Positions 25,294 to 35,987 of a stretch of DNA of 64,000 nucleotides are shown here, piece by piece. Below the pieces are notes generated by a model. It was not told the origin of the DNA, searched no databases, and was given only the letters and a program-made list of their open reading frames with translations. Within the stretch, counting starts at the first letter, position 1; every line of letters begins with the position of its first letter. Source of the stretch: Xanthobacteraceae bacterium (GTDB lineage Bacteria > Pseudomonadota > Alphaproteobacteria > Rhizobiales > Xanthobacteraceae); contig JAIESR010000023.1 of the NCBI GenBank assembly GCA_019745775.1, positions 62,001 to 126,000 on the forward strand. Direction: 5' to 3'. Position numbers and translations under genes: made by a program.

Positions 25294-26865
25294 TCAGTTC
25301 CGGTGGATGATGCACTGCCCGCCGGCCTGCTTGAGACCGTTGCAGAACTGGACGGCCTCTTCGCCGGATTCGAACGGTCCAACCATGGCGCGATAGAACA
25401 CGCCCTTGTTGCCAAGGTCGGCCCGCCGGATGATCGGCTGGTGCGCCTTGAGCTGCGAATATTTCGATTGCAACGCGCGATACGACGACTGGGCATCCGC
25501 CTCGCTCTTCTGCGACGACACCTGCACCACGAATCCGCCGGACGTATTGCCGCCGGACGATGGAGCGGACGCCACCCGGGCGTTGGGCGCAGGCGCGGCG
25601 GTCTCGCGCGGCGCCGGCGGCGTCAATGGACGCTGCTGCGGCTGCGGACGTGCTGCGGGCTCGTTCGCCTGCGGGGGCGCATTCGGATCGAGCGATATAG
25701 GCTGATCGCGCGAGACGCGCGGTGGCTGGGCGGGCGCGGTCCTTGCCGTGGGCGGCGGCGCGCCGCGCGCGGACGGCTCGGCGCCCGGCTGTCCGCTCGT
25801 ATCGCCGCCTTCCGGGCGGATCGTCACGGTGCGGACGCGCTTCGGCTGATCGCTCGTCGATGCGCCCGGGGACTGCGCATTTGATGCCGACGGCGGCGGT
25901 GCGCTCCCGCGCGACGGCGTGGTTCCGGTCGTGGTCGGCGCTCCGCCCGGCTGGATCGGCGACGGGAACACCACCCGTGGGACCGCAGAAGCGCCCGGGC
26001 TCTGCAATGTCACCGGCTGCTCTTCGCGCGAGACCAATTGCTCGTTGTTGCCCTGGCCGCCGACGCGATCCTGCGAGCGCGCGGTCTTCGGCTCGGCGGG
26101 CACGACCTTGCTCGGCGCACTGTCGGCGATGATGACCGGGGCCTGCTTGCCGGCGCCGGACGACGTCGCGTAGGTGCGATAGCCGTAGGCACCGGCGGTA
26201 CCGAGCATGGCGCAGCCGATCAGAATGACGGCAGTGACCAGGCTCGAGCCGCGGCGACGGCGTGGCGGATCGTCATAGCCTTCGTCCTCGCGGGCGCCCG
26301 CGCCGCCGCCATGTTGCTGCGTGCCGATGTGGTCGCCGTGATGCGGCGCGCCGGCGTAGATCGGCTCGTCCCGATAGTCTGCCGTATAGGACGGATCGCG
26401 CCAATGGTCCGCATGCGGATCGGCGTAGTGATCGTGCTGCGGCTGCGTCAACGCCGCCCGATAAGGATCGTGCTCGGCGTAACTGGCATGCGGATCGGCT
26501 TCGGCGTAGCGTCGATCTTCCGCGTAGCGTTGATCCTCGGCATAGCGATGATCCGCGGCGTGGTGCTGATCGGCGGCGTAGCGTCGATCGTCGTAGGCCG
26601 GCTCCTCCGGCGTGTCGTAGCTCGGGCGCTGAACGTGACGGCGCCAGTCGTCCGGGTCGTCGTATCCGCGCTGGGTGCGCGGGGGCGCCGCTTGCGGCGG
26701 CCGGCGCGCGGTATCGGCGAAGGGGTCGCTCTGCCCGATCAAACGGGCAAGCTCGGCGAGCGGGTCGCTGCCGCCGAACGATTGCTCAGGCGCTTCCGCC
26801 TGGTTCGCGTCGCGCCGATATGGATCATGCGAGCGATAGGATCGCCGCGTATTGTCGTCCGCCAT
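25294..26865 (-). CDS. SPOR-domain inner-membrane protein with Tyr/His/Asp-rich N-terminus
   Basis: A 523-residue bitopic protein. The cytoplasmic N-terminal region is highly hydrophilic, with imperfect repeats of the type YAEDQRYAEDRRYAEADPH that are rich in Tyr, Asp, Arg and His. A transmembrane helix (SSLVTAVILIGCAMLGTAGA) follows, then a long Pro/Ser/Thr/Ala-rich periplasmic linker and a C-terminal SPOR domain (GGFVVQVSSQKSEADAQSSY to the end). SPOR domains bind denuded peptidoglycan at the division septum. The start could be ATG 26865 or 26871. It lies between argS and nagZ. Confidence 0.88.
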   Translation of the reverse strand: MADDNTRRSYRSHDPYRRDANQAEAPEQSFGGSDPLAELARLIGQSDPFADTARRPPQAAPPRTQRGYDDPDDWRRHVQRPSYDTPEEPAYDDRRYAADQHHAADHRYAEDQRYAEDRRYAEADPHASYAEHDPYRAALTQPQHDHYADPHADHWRDPSYTADYRDEPIYAGAPHHGDHIGTQQHGGGAGAREDEGYDDPPRRRRGSSLVTAVILIGCAMLGTAGAYGYRTYATSSGAGKQAPVIIADSAPSKVVPAEPKTARSQDRVGGQGNNEQLVSREEQPVTLQSPGASAVPRVVFPSPIQPGGAPTTTGTTPSRGSAPPPSASNAQSPGASTSDQPKRVRTVTIRPEGGDTSGQPGAEPSARGAPPPTARTAPAQPPRVSRDQPISLDPNAPPQANEPAARPQPQQRPLTPPAPRETAAPAPNARVASAPSSGGNTSGGFVVQVSSQKSEADAQSSYRALQSKYSQLKAHQPIIRRADLGNKGVFYRAMVGPFESGEEAVQFCNGLKQAGGQCIIHRN

Positions 26866-26973
26866 ACTCATCCGTTTCCGGTTACTGGCGCCGCACCCCG
26901 TCCGGTCCCCCTCAACCCTCCCACAAGGGACATTCGTCGACCGCGCGCACTCCGCGCCCAACGTCGAGCGAGA

Positions 26974-28773
26974 TCAACGCATCTCCTCTGGCGCCTCGAC
27001 ACCGAGCAACCCCAAGCCCGATGCGAGAACGGTGACGACGCCCTGCACAAGCGCAAGGCGTGCCATGGTCATTAGAGGATCATTCTGGATAATGAAGCGT
27101 AAATGAGGCGCATCCTTGCCGCGATTCCATTGCGCATGAAATTCGCTAGCAAGTTCATATAGATAGAAAGCCACCCGGTGCGGCTCGTGCGCCGCGGCGG
27201 CAGCTTCGACCAGCCGCGGATAAAGCGCCAATCGTCGCAGCAGCGACGCCTCGCCGGTATCGTCGAGTCGCTCCAGCGGCGCATCGAGGAGCCGTTCGCG
27301 GCGCGCGTTGCTGTCGGATGGCAGATCGGGAACGACCTCCAGCGCATTGCGGAAAACCGAACAACCGCGGGCGTGGCCGTATTGGACGTAGAATACCGGG
27401 TTGTCGCGCGACTGCTCCTGCACCTTGACGAAGTCGAAATCGAGCGCGGCGTCGTTCTTGCGGTAGAGCATCATGAAGCGGACCGCGTCACGGCCGACCT
27501 CATCCACCACCTCGCGCAAGGTGACGAAGTCCCCGGCCCGCTTCGACATTTTCACCGGCTCGCCGGCGCGCAGGAGCTTCACCAGCTGGACGATCTTGAC
27601 GTCGAGCTCGGCCTTGCCGCCGGAGATCGCCTTCACCGCCGCCTGCACGCGTTTGATGTAGCCGCCGTGGTCGGCGCCCCAGACGTCGATCAGGTTGCGG
27701 AAGCCGCGCTCGAACTTGTTGCGGTGATAGGCGATGTCCGACGCGAAATAGGTGTACGTGCCGTCCGACTTCATCAGCGGCCGGTCGACGTCGTCGCCGA
27801 AATCGGTAGCGCGGAACAGCGTCTGCTGGCGGTCCTCCCAGTCGTCGTCCGGCGCGCCCTTGGGCGGCGGCAGGCGGCCTTCGTAGATGTGACCGGCCTG
27901 ACGCAGTTCGTCGATGGTGCGCGCGACCTGGTCGTCCGGCGCACCGATGCCGCTGCCGATCAGCGAGCGCTCCGAGAAAAAGACATCGTGACGCACGTTG
28001 AGCGCGGCGAGATCGCCGCGGATCATCGCCATCATCATGTCGATGGCGCGCTGGCGCACGATCGGCAGCCAGTCGCTTTCGGGCCTCTGGAGGAGCGCGC
28101 GGCCGTGCTCCTTGGCCAACGCCTCGCCCACCGGCTTCAAGTAATCGCCGGGATAGAGCCCTTCCGGGATCGGACCGATATTGTCGCCCAGCGCCTCGCG
28201 GTAGCGCAGGAACGCGGAGCGCGCGAGCACGTCGACCTGCGCGCCGGCGTCGTTGATGTAGTACTCGCGCGTCACCTTGTAGCCGGCGACGGCCAGAAGG
28301 TTCGCCAGCGCATCGCCGAACACCGCGCCCCGGCAGTGCCCGACATGCATCGGCCCGGTCGGATTGGCGGAGACATATTCGACGTTCACCGGCTCGGCCT
28401 GCCCGAGTGAGCTGCGGCCATAGTCGGCACCGGCGGTGAGCACGGTGCGGAGTTCGCCGATCCAGGCGGCAGGCTTGAGCGTGAGATTGATGAAGCCCGG
28501 CCCCGCGACGTCGACCTTCTCGATCAGCGGATCGGCGCGGAGTTTCCCGGCGATCGCTTCGGCGAGCTCGCGCGGCTTCCTGCCGGCGTCCTTGGCGAGC
28601 ACCATCGCGGCATTCGTTGCCATGTCGCCATGGGTCGGGTCGCGCGGCGGCTCGACCACGATCCGCGACTGGTCGAGGCCGGCCGTCATGACGCCGTCGG
28701 CCGCCAGCGCCGTGTTGGCGGCGCGCACCTTGTCCAGAACGAGGGCGAAGATATTCGGGGATTCGACGGCCAT
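26974..28773 (-). CDS. argS: Arginyl-tRNA synthetase
   Basis: Class I synthetase of 599 residues. The HIGH motif appears in [18 protein letters not shown], and [12 protein letters not shown] is the KMSKS-like motif. The N-terminal domain has [20 protein letters not shown] and the C-terminal anticodon-binding region ends the protein. It follows dgt by 60 bases and precedes the SPOR gene by 108 bases. Confidence 0.97.
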   Translation of the reverse strand: MAVESPNIFALVLDKVRAANTALAADGVMTAGLDQSRIVVEPPRDPTHGDMATNAAMVLAKDAGRKPRELAEAIAGKLRADPLIEKVDVAGPGFINLTLKPAAWIGELRTVLTAGADYGRSSLGQAEPVNVEYVSANPTGPMHVGHCRGAVFGDALANLLAVAGYKVTREYYINDAGAQVDVLARSAFLRYREALGDNIGPIPEGLYPGDYLKPVGEALAKEHGRALLQRPESDWLPIVRQRAIDMMMAMIRGDLAALNVRHDVFFSERSLIGSGIGAPDDQVARTIDELRQAGHIYEGRLPPPKGAPDDDWEDRQQTLFRATDFGDDVDRPLMKSDGTYTYFASDIAYHRNKFERGFRNLIDVWGADHGGYIKRVQAAVKAISGGKAELDVKIVQLVKLLRAGEPVKMSKRAGDFVTLREVVDEVGRDAVRFMMLYRKNDAALDFDFVKVQEQSRDNPVFYVQYGHARGCSVFRNALEVVPDLPSDSNARRERLLDAPLERLDDTGEASLLRRLALYPRLVEAAAAAHEPHRVAFYLYELASEFHAQWNRGKDAPHLRFIIQNDPLMTMARLALVQGVVTVLASGLGLLGVEAPEEMR

Positions 28774-28833
28774 GGCGGCGCGTTATGGCCGGATGGGCGG
28801 GGGAATGCAATTGGCGGCACAGGTAGCAGGGCC

Positions 28834-30036
28834 CTACCGCAGTTCCGGCGTGTTCGGAAACAGCCGCGCGTGCTCGCCGAGCGCGTAGCGGTCGGTCATG
28901 CCGGCGATGAAATCGCCGATCCGGCGCAGGTGGCCGATGTCATCGCTCGGCTCGACCCCATGCGACCAGTCCGGCGGCAGGTCGCCTGGATGCTCGGCAT
29001 AGCGCCAAAACAGGTCGGTCAGCACGGTCTCCGCGTCGCCCATGATGCGCGTGACGCGATGATGACGGTACATGCGCGGATAAAGGAAGCCCTTGATGGC
29101 GCGGTCCGCGTCGGCCATCGCCGCCGAGAACGCACCGACCGGCGCCGCGGCGGCCCGCACGTCGTCGACCGAAGCCGGCGCCAGTTCTTCGAGGCGCCCG
29201 CGCGACTCGGTGATCACGTCCTCGATCATACGGGTGATGACGCGGCGCACCAGCTCGTGGCCGGCGCGTGCCGGCTCGATCGCCGCGCCGCCCTCGCGGA
29301 CGGTCGACAGCATCAGCTCGCGCAGGAACGCGACCTCGGTGAGATCGTCGAGCGCGAACAGGTCGGCGCGCAGCCCGTCGTCGATGTCGTGGGCGTCATA
29401 GGCGATGTCGTCGGCGATGGCGGCAACCTGCGCTTCTGCGCTGGCGAAGCTCCAGAGCTCGAGGTCCTGCTGACTGCCGTAATCGACGATGGCCTGCGGC
29501 ACGCCGCGCTCGCGATAACGCCCGACCGGCTCGCCGTCGCGCGTCACCAGCGGGCCGTTGTGTTTCACAAGCCCTTCCAGCGTCTCCCAGGTGAGATTGA
29601 GCCCGTCAAAGGCGGCGTAGCGCCGCTCCAGCGCGGTGACGACGCGCAGCGTCTGCGCGTTATGATCGAAGCCGCCGGCGTCGGCGAGGCAGCGATCGAG
29701 CGCGCGCTCGCCGGCGTGGCCGAACGGCGGATGGCCGAGGTCGTGCGCGAGCGCCAGCGCCTCGCTCAGGTCTTCATCGAGGCCGAGCGCGCGGGCGAGC
29801 GAACGCGCGATCTGCGCGACCTCGAGCGTGTGGGTAAGCCGGGTGCGGAAATGGTCGCCCTCATGGAAGACGAACACCTGCGTCTTGTGGGCGAGTCGCC
29901 GGAAGGCGGTCGAATGGATGATCCGGTCGCAGTCGCGGCGGAAATCGGTGCGGGTCGGCGACGGCGGCTCGGCCCGCAGCCGGCCCCGGCTGTCCGCTGG
30001 GTCCGAGGCATAGCTCGCCCTCGCCGTCACTGTCAT
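28834..30036 (-). CDS. dgt: dGTP triphosphohydrolase-like protein
   Basis: A 400-residue HD-domain enzyme that removes triphosphate from dGTP or related dNTPs. HD ligands are visible in [31 protein letters not shown] and [14 protein letters not shown]. The N-terminal [20 protein letters not shown] is also typical. I chose ATG 30036 (MTVTARAS); ATG 30063 is in frame but lacks a clear ribosome binding site. It is divergent from erpA and begins the minus-strand core cluster. Confidence 0.92.
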   Translation of the reverse strand: MTVTARASYASDPADSRGRLRAEPPSPTRTDFRRDCDRIIHSTAFRRLAHKTQVFVFHEGDHFRTRLTHTLEVAQIARSLARALGLDEDLSEALALAHDLGHPPFGHAGERALDRCLADAGGFDHNAQTLRVVTALERRYAAFDGLNLTWETLEGLVKHNGPLVTRDGEPVGRYRERGVPQAIVDYGSQQDLELWSFASAEAQVAAIADDIAYDAHDIDDGLRADLFALDDLTEVAFLRELMLSTVREGGAAIEPARAGHELVRRVITRMIEDVITESRGRLEELAPASVDDVRAAAAPVGAFSAAMADADRAIKGFLYPRMYRHHRVTRIMGDAETVLTDLFWRYAEHPGDLPPDWSHGVEPSDDIGHLRRIGDFIAGMTDRYALGEHARLFPNTPELR

Positions 30037-30146
30037 GTCCGCCCTGCCGTTGACCGCGGCCACCGGCGCACATAACTATCCGGCAGGGTGCGTTGCAACC
30101 ACGACAGGCGGCCAGTATTACCATCGCCTCCCCTGGAATCGGTCGA
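30037..30146. promoter_or_regulatory. Divergent promoter region of dgt and erpA
   Basis: About 110 bases separate the two start codons, so promoters for both genes must lie here. No specific operator or sigma-factor box could be assigned by eye. Confidence 0.4.
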
Positions 30147-30479
30147 ATGAACACGGAAAGTGTGACGGTTACGGAACGGGCGGCGCGGCGGATCGGCGAA
30201 ATCCTCAAGGCCGAGCCGCAAGGCACGATGCTGCGGGTCAGCGTCGAGGGCGGCGGCTGCTCCGGCTTCCAGTACAAGTTCGACATGGAGCGCACGAAGG
30301 CCGAGGACGACATTCTCATCCGGCGCGAGGGCGCCGCGGTGCTGATCGATTCGGTGTCGCTCAACTACCTCACCGGCTCCGAGATCGACTTCGTCGACGA
30401 CCTGATCGGCGCCTCGTTCCGCATCAACAATCCCCAGGCCAAGATGTCCTGCGGCTGCGGGACGAGCTTCTCGCTGTAA
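30147..30479 (+). CDS. erpA: A-type iron-sulfur carrier ErpA/IscA
   Basis: A 110-residue carrier that delivers Fe-S clusters to target enzymes. The three conserved cysteines are present: Cys38 in VEGGGCSGFQYKF and Cys102/Cys104 in the C-terminal SCGCGTSFSL. ATG 30147 fits the family length; an open frame upstream adds unrelated residues. Assignment to ErpA over IscA is by resemblance only. It is divergent from dgt, and its stop is one base from the stop of the convergent Bug gene. Confidence 0.9.
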   Translation: MNTESVTVTERAARRIGEILKAEPQGTMLRVSVEGGGCSGFQYKFDMERTKAEDDILIRREGAAVLIDSVSLNYLTGSEIDFVDDLIGASFRINNPQAKMSCGCGTSFSL

Positions 30480-30480
30480 C

Positions 30481-31443
30481 TCATTCGACTTTCATTTTGG
30501 CCTTGCGGACGAATTCCGCGTAGGTCGTCACCTCCTTCGCCACCAGGCCGCCGAACGCGGCAGGCGTCAGCGGCATCGCTTCCACACCAAGCGTCACAAG
30601 CCTGTCGGCCACCGCCGGCGTCTTGATCGCGGCCTGCATTTCGCGATGCAGCCGCTGCACGATCTCGGGCGCGGTGCCGGCCGGCGCGAACGTGCCGATC
30701 CAGAACGTGTAGTCGGAATCGGGGAAGCCGGCTTCGAGCGTGGTCGGAACGTCGGGCAGCGATGCGGCGCGCATCGGGCTCGAGACAGCAAGCGCCAACA
30801 GGCGGCCGTCCTTGATATGCGGCAGCGCCGTGGCAATCGGACAGAAATAGTAGTCGACGCGCCCGGCGATGACCTCGGTCAGCGCCTCCGGACCGCCCTT
30901 GAACGGGACATGCACGGCCTCATAGCCCGCGCTCACGCGGAAGCGCTCGGCGCTCAGATGCACCGCCGAGCCGACACCGACCGACGCGAAGTTGAAGCTG
31001 CCGGGCTTGGCCTTCGCCCTGGCGACGAACTCGCTCACCGTCTTGATGCCCTTCGACGGCGAGATGATCAGCACGTTGGGCACGCTGCCCATCGCACCGA
31101 CGGCGGCGAAGTCGTTGGCGGGGTGATAGGCGAGATTGCCGTAGATCGACGGCGCGATGGTATGCGCGGACGAATTGGTCAGCAGCGTGTAGCCGTCGGG
31201 CTTCGCCTTGGCGACCATGGCGGCGCCGATGGTGCCCCCTGCCCCGGCGCGGTTCTCGACCACGATCGGCTGTCCGAGCTGCGCGCTCATCCGCTCGAAC
31301 ACGATGCGCGGGATGACGTCGGTGGCGCTGCCCGCGCCGAATGGAATGACAGCCCGGATGGCTCGCTCCGGCCACACCTCCGCCCAAGCATTGGGCGGCG
31401 CTGACAACACAACGAGCAATAGGGCGAGCGGCGTCGGTTTCAT
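30481..31443 (-). CDS. Bug/TctC-family periplasmic receptor (4)
   Basis: A 320-residue secreted receptor with a signal peptide (about 1-21, ending AWA) and the Bug signature IRAVIPFGAGSATDVIPRIV, where the second Gly of PGG is changed as in receptor 3. ENRAGAGGTIGAAMVAKAKP and DGYTLL follow. GGAGAAACCGC precedes ATG 31443. It lies alone, 61 bases upstream of the stop of the RND operon, with no transporter partner. Confidence 0.87.
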   Translation of the reverse strand: MKPTPLALLLVVLSAPPNAWAEVWPERAIRAVIPFGAGSATDVIPRIVFERMSAQLGQPIVVENRAGAGGTIGAAMVAKAKPDGYTLLTNSSAHTIAPSIYGNLAYHPANDFAAVGAMGSVPNVLIISPSKGIKTVSEFVARAKAKPGSFNFASVGVGSAVHLSAERFRVSAGYEAVHVPFKGGPEALTEVIAGRVDYYFCPIATALPHIKDGRLLALAVSSPMRAASLPDVPTTLEAGFPDSDYTFWIGTFAPAGTAPEIVQRLHREMQAAIKTPAVADRLVTLGVEAMPLTPAAFGGLVAKEVTTYAEFVRKAKMKVE

Positions 31444-31504
31444 GCGGTTTCTCCAGTGGCTTGGAGAAATTACAGCAAGAACTGCGCCAGTACCGGTTGG
31501 GGAT

Positions 31505-34500
31505 TTACTCCGCGGCCACGGCCGTCGGGCGGTCCGGATGCTCCGGTACATCCTCGAGCTGCGGCTCGAGGCGGCGCTTGAGCATGCGGTCGATACGGTC
31601 GAGATAGATGTAGACGACTGGCGTGATGTAGAGGGTCAAGAGCTGCGACAGGACCAGGCCCCCGACCACTGCCACACCCAGCGGCTGGCGCAGCTCCGCG
31701 CCGGCGCCGTGGCCGAGCGCGATCGGCAGCGCGCCGAAGATCGCCGCAAAGGTCGTCATCATGATCGGCCGGAAGCGCAGTAGCGCCGCTTCGCGGATCG
31801 CGGCCTCGGCATTGAGACCGACCCTTCGCCGTTCGATCGCGAAATCGATCATCATGATCGCGTTCTTCTTCACGATGCCGACCAGCATCACGATGCCGAT
31901 GATGGCGATGACCGAGAGGTCCATCCTGAACGCCATCAGAGTCAGCAGTGCGCCGACGCCCGCCGACGGCAGCCCGGAGATGATGGTGATCGGATGGATG
32001 AAACTCTCGTAGAGGATGCCGAGCAGCACATAGGCGGCGAAGATCGCGGCCAGCACCAGCAGAATCTGGCCTTTCTTCGCCTCCTCGAATACCTGCAAGG
32101 AGCCCTGGAAGCTCGAGGTGACGGTCGCCGGCAGCCGCGCGTCGCGCTCGATCTGCTGGATCGCGTCGGTCACCTGTCCGAGCGAGGCCCCGGGGGTCAA
32201 GTTGAACGAGATGGTGACCGACGGCTGGTTGCCCTGGTGATTGACTTGCAGCGGCCCGACAGTGGGCGTGAGCCGGGTCACCGCCTCCAGCGGCACCGCC
32301 TGTCCGCTCGCCGTCTTCAGGTAGATGCGCGACAATGCCGAGATGTCGGTTTGGAACTCGGGCTTGCTCTCCAGGATCACCTGATAGTCGTCGTCCGGCG
32401 TGTAGATCGTCGCCACCTGGCGCGAGCCGAAGGCATTGAACAGCTCCTGGCGCACCTGCTCGATGGAGATGCCGTAGACACCCGCTTTCTCGCGGTCGAT
32501 CTCGACGTTCATCTGCGGATTGCGCAGGTCGAGGTCGGTGCTGACGTCGCGCACAATCCCGAGCTCGGCGATCTTGGCCTGAACCTCCGGAGCGACGCGG
32601 TAGAGCGTATCGGTGTCGCTTGACGTCAACGTGTACTGGTATTCGCCTTGCGACGGCCGGCCGCTGATGTTGAGGTTCTGCACGGCGCGGAAGCGCACGA
32701 TGAGGCCCGGCACCGCATTGCCCGCCGCCGCCCGCAACCGGTCGATGACCGCGTTGACGCCCTCCCGTTCGCTACGTGGCTTGAGCGCAACGAAAATGCG
32801 ACCGATGTTTGCGGTGGCGGACGGCCCGCCGGGACCGATGGTCGAATTCAGATACTGGACCGCAGGATCCTTGCGGACGATGGCGGCCACCTTGGCCTGC
32901 ATGTCCGCCAGCGAATGGAATGACGTGTCGGCCGCGGATTGCGTCGATATGAACACAAATCCGGTGTCCTCGCTCGGGATGAAGCCCTTGGGAATGATGA
33001 TGTAGAGCCAAACGGTGCCGACCAGCGTGCCAATGGTGATCAACAGCATCACGGCCTTGAAGCGGATGACCTTGTCGAGGCTCCACTCGTAGGCGCGCAG
33101 CCAGCTCTTGAACATCGCCTCGAACGCGCGCAGCACGATGTTCTGCTTCTCGCCTTCCGGGTGATGCCGCAGCATGCGCGCGCACAGCATCGGGGTCAGC
33201 GTCAGCGAGACAAAGCCGGAGATGACGATCGCCACCGAGATCGTCACCGCGAACTCGCGGAAGATGCGGCCGACCATGCCGCCCATCAGCAGAACCGGGA
33301 TGAACACCGCGATCAGCGAGAACGTGATCGAGATGATGGTGAAGCCGATTTCCTTGGCGCCCTTGAGCGCGGCCTCGAATGGCCGCATGCCGTTCTCGAC
33401 GTGGCGCACGATGTTTTCGAGCATCACGATTGCGTCATCGACCACGAAGCCGACCGACAGCGTGAGCGCGAGCAGCGTCATGTTGTTGATCGAGAAGCCA
33501 AGCGCATACATTGCCGCCGCGGTGCCGATCAGCGACACCGGTACGGCCAGTGTCGGAATGATCGTCGCCGATGCCGAGCGCAGGAACAGGAAGATCACCA
33601 GCACCACGAGCCCGATTGCGATGCCGAGGGTGATTTGCACGTCCTCGACCGATTCACGCACCGAGACCGTGCGATCATTGATGACCTGGAGATTGACCGA
33701 GGCCGGCACCGCCGCCTCATAGACCGGCATCCGCGCGCGCACCGCGTCGACCACCGCCACCGCGTTGGACCCGGGCTGGCGTAGCACGCCGAGCATCACC
33801 GCGCGGTTGTCGTTGAACCAGGTCGCCTGCCGGTTGTTCTCGACGCTCTCGATGACGTCGGCGATCTCGTGCAGGCGCACCGGAGCGCCGTTGCGATAGG
33901 CGACGATGACCTGCTTGTATTCTTCGGCGGTCCGCATGGCTGCGGTGGCCGACAGCGTCACGTTCTGGCGCGGCCCGTAGAGCGTTCCAACCGGCGAATT
34001 GGAGTTGGTCTGGGCAATGACGCGACGAATTTCGTCGAGCGAGATGTTACGCGCCGCCGCCGCCACCGGATCGACCTGCACGCGGATTGCGAATTTCTGC
34101 GAGCCGTAGACCTCGACCTGTGCAACGCCGGGCAACTGCGATATCTGCGGCGCCATCTGCGTCTCGGCGAACTCGTTGACCTTTGATAGCGGCAGGGTCT
34201 GCGAGTTCACGCTGATGACCAGCACGGCAAAGTCGCCGGGGTTGACCTTGCGGAAGCTCGGCGGCGTCGTCATTTCGACCGGCAACCGCCGTGCCGCCAC
34301 CGTCAGTGCGGTCTGCACGTCGAGCGCCGCGCTGTCGATATTCCGGTTGAGATCGAACTGGACGATGATCTGGGTGCGTCCGAGCGACGACGCCGAGGTC
34401 AGCGAGGTGACGCCCGATATCGTGGACAGCTGCCGTTCGATCGGCGACGCCACCGACGCCGCCATGGTCTCCGCGCTGGCGCCCGGCAGTTGCGCGGTAA

Positions 34501-34639
34501 TCTGGATGGTCGGGAAGTCAACCGCCGGCAGCGCCGCGACGCCCAAGAGCCGATAAGCGAAGATGCCGAAAACAATGATCGTCGCGGTCACCAGCGTAGT
34601 GAAGACCGGGCGGCGAATACACAGCTCGGACAGGCCCAT
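31505..34639 (-). CDS. RND efflux pump, inner-membrane transporter
   Basis: A 1044-residue proton-driven antiporter of the hydrophobe/amphiphile efflux (AcrB/MdtBC) family. It has the N-terminal helix after CIRRPVFTTLVTATIIVFGI, two large periplasmic loops, twelve helices in two halves, and the proton-relay pair in GFVVDDAIVMLENIVRHVE (TM4). It starts one codon after the stop of the membrane fusion gene and forms a two-gene operon with it. An outer-membrane TolC-type protein is encoded elsewhere in the window at 52359. Confidence 0.95.
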   Translation of the reverse strand: MGLSELCIRRPVFTTLVTATIIVFGIFAYRLLGVAALPAVDFPTIQITAQLPGASAETMAASVASPIERQLSTISGVTSLTSASSLGRTQIIVQFDLNRNIDSAALDVQTALTVAARRLPVEMTTPPSFRKVNPGDFAVLVISVNSQTLPLSKVNEFAETQMAPQISQLPGVAQVEVYGSQKFAIRVQVDPVAAAARNISLDEIRRVIAQTNSNSPVGTLYGPRQNVTLSATAAMRTAEEYKQVIVAYRNGAPVRLHEIADVIESVENNRQATWFNDNRAVMLGVLRQPGSNAVAVVDAVRARMPVYEAAVPASVNLQVINDRTVSVRESVEDVQITLGIAIGLVVLVIFLFLRSASATIIPTLAVPVSLIGTAAAMYALGFSINNMTLLALTLSVGFVVDDAIVMLENIVRHVENGMRPFEAALKGAKEIGFTIISITFSLIAVFIPVLLMGGMVGRIFREFAVTISVAIVISGFVSLTLTPMLCARMLRHHPEGEKQNIVLRAFEAMFKSWLRAYEWSLDKVIRFKAVMLLITIGTLVGTVWLYIIIPKGFIPSEDTGFVFISTQSAADTSFHSLADMQAKVAAIVRKDPAVQYLNSTIGPGGPSATANIGRIFVALKPRSEREGVNAVIDRLRAAAGNAVPGLIVRFRAVQNLNISGRPSQGEYQYTLTSSDTDTLYRVAPEVQAKIAELGIVRDVSTDLDLRNPQMNVEIDREKAGVYGISIEQVRQELFNAFGSRQVATIYTPDDDYQVILESKPEFQTDISALSRIYLKTASGQAVPLEAVTRLTPTVGPLQVNHQGNQPSVTISFNLTPGASLGQVTDAIQQIERDARLPATVTSSFQGSLQVFEEAKKGQILLVLAAIFAAYVLLGILYESFIHPITIISGLPSAGVGALLTLMAFRMDLSVIAIIGIVMLVGIVKKNAIMMIDFAIERRRVGLNAEAAIREAALLRFRPIMMTTFAAIFGALPIALGHGAGAELRQPLGVAVVGGLVLSQLLTLYITPVVYIYLDRIDRMLKRRLEPQLEDVPEHPDRPTAVAAE

Positions 34640-34641
34640 CG

Positions 34642-35781
34642 TCAGGTTCCGGCTTTGGATTCGCGCGGCGATACGCGTGTGCCATTGGTGAGCCGGAGAT
34701 GGCCTTCGATCACCACCATTTCGCCGCCCTCGAGCCCGCCTCCAAGGACGGTTTCGCTTTCAAGAACGCGCGCGACCTTGACCGGCGTGACCGTCGCCAC
34801 GCCGTTCTTGACCACGAACACAAATGGACCGGCCTGGGCCACCTGGATGGCGGCCGATGGAACGGCGACTGCGTCCTCCTCGCGGAACACCAGCCGCACC
34901 TGCACCAGCGTGCCCGGCCACAGCAGCTCGTCGGTGTTGGGCATGGTCGCACGCACGGGCACCGTGCCGGTGGCGGGATCGACCGTGTTCTCGACCATGG
35001 TGACCTGACCGGACGCATGGCGGCCGTCGCCCGGGACGACTGCCTGGATGGTCGCGGTCTCATTGGTGATCGCCTGCCGCAGTTCCGGCAGGCTGCGCTG
35101 CGGCAGCGCGAACGTTACGTAGACCGGCGCGACCTGGATGATCGTCGCGAGCGGAATCGGATCGGCCTGCCGCGCGAAGTTGCCGACCTTCGCGGTCGCC
35201 ATACTCACGCGCCCGGTGATCGGCGCGCGGATGAACGTGTAGTCGCGCTGGACGCGCAGCAGCTCGAGTTGCGCGCTGTTCGATTCCACGGCGGCAGTGA
35301 AGATGTTGACCTGGGTCTTGGCGTTGTTGAGCGTGACCAGGGTGGTGGCGTTCTTGGCGACCAGCGCTTCGTAGCGCTCGACGTCGCGCTGCGCCTGCTC
35401 GAGCTGCGAGCGCGCGCCGTTCAGGATGCCCTGCGTCTGCCGGATCTGCGCGTCGAGCGCGCGGTGGTCGAGCGTGAACAGCATGTCGCCCTTGCGGACG
35501 ATCGCGCCGTCGCTGAAGTGAACCTCGATGATCTCGCTGTCGATGCGCGGCTTGACCGCCACCTGGGCGATCGGCGTCACGTTGCCGAGCAGATCGATGC
35601 GAACGGGCACCTTCTTCTTGACAGCCTGCGCCACATCAACTGCGACCGAGCCGCCCTTGCCCTTGCCTTTTGGAGCTTGCGCAACGGCACCCGGCGGCGA
35701 CCACGCGCCGCGCATTGCGGCATAGCCGCCCGCAAGGGCGACTGCCGCTGCCACCCCAATCAGCAGGATCCGTCTCGTCAT
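34642..35781 (-). CDS. RND efflux pump, periplasmic membrane-fusion subunit
   Basis: A 379-residue adaptor (MdtA/AcrA-like) with an N-terminal membrane anchor (about 5-24). A biotinyl-lipoyl-like segment follows (VKPRIDSEIIEVHFSDGAIV), then an alpha-hairpin rich in Ala, Gln and Leu (about 110-160), beta-barrel RDYTFIRAPITGRVSMA and a C-terminal domain. It is the first gene of the efflux operon, two bases before the transporter, and is divergent from xthA. Confidence 0.93.
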   Translation of the reverse strand: MTRRILLIGVAAAVALAGGYAAMRGAWSPPGAVAQAPKGKGKGGSVAVDVAQAVKKKVPVRIDLLGNVTPIAQVAVKPRIDSEIIEVHFSDGAIVRKGDMLFTLDHRALDAQIRQTQGILNGARSQLEQAQRDVERYEALVAKNATTLVTLNNAKTQVNIFTAAVESNSAQLELLRVQRDYTFIRAPITGRVSMATAKVGNFARQADPIPLATIIQVAPVYVTFALPQRSLPELRQAITNETATIQAVVPGDGRHASGQVTMVENTVDPATGTVPVRATMPNTDELLWPGTLVQVRLVFREEDAVAVPSAAIQVAQAGPFVFVVKNGVATVTPVKVARVLESETVLGGGLEGGEMVVIEGHLRLTNGTRVSPRESKAGT

Positions 35782-35987
35782 TCCAGTCTCGGACCGGCCT
35801 CTAGGGCACGCGTCCTGGCTCCCTCAGTCGAATAGCCACCCCACGCGAGAATTCTTTGTCGCCTTATTTGCAGGTGTTCTATCATATATCTCATAACAGA
35901 GTACACTGAGGCACCACCGCAAAAACAGCGTAAATTCGAGCGTTGGGCGCGTATTTGCGCCTTCAGGCGGCTCCACAGGTATTCCGA
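35782..35987. promoter_or_regulatory. AT-rich divergent promoter region of the efflux operon and xthA
   Basis: These 206 bases are clearly AT-richer than flanking genes at 35860-35930. They include an interrupted dyad around 35875-35898 (TGTTCTAT...ATAACA), which could be a repressor site or a promoter. No regulator gene is adjacent, so the operator idea is inference. Confidence 0.4.
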
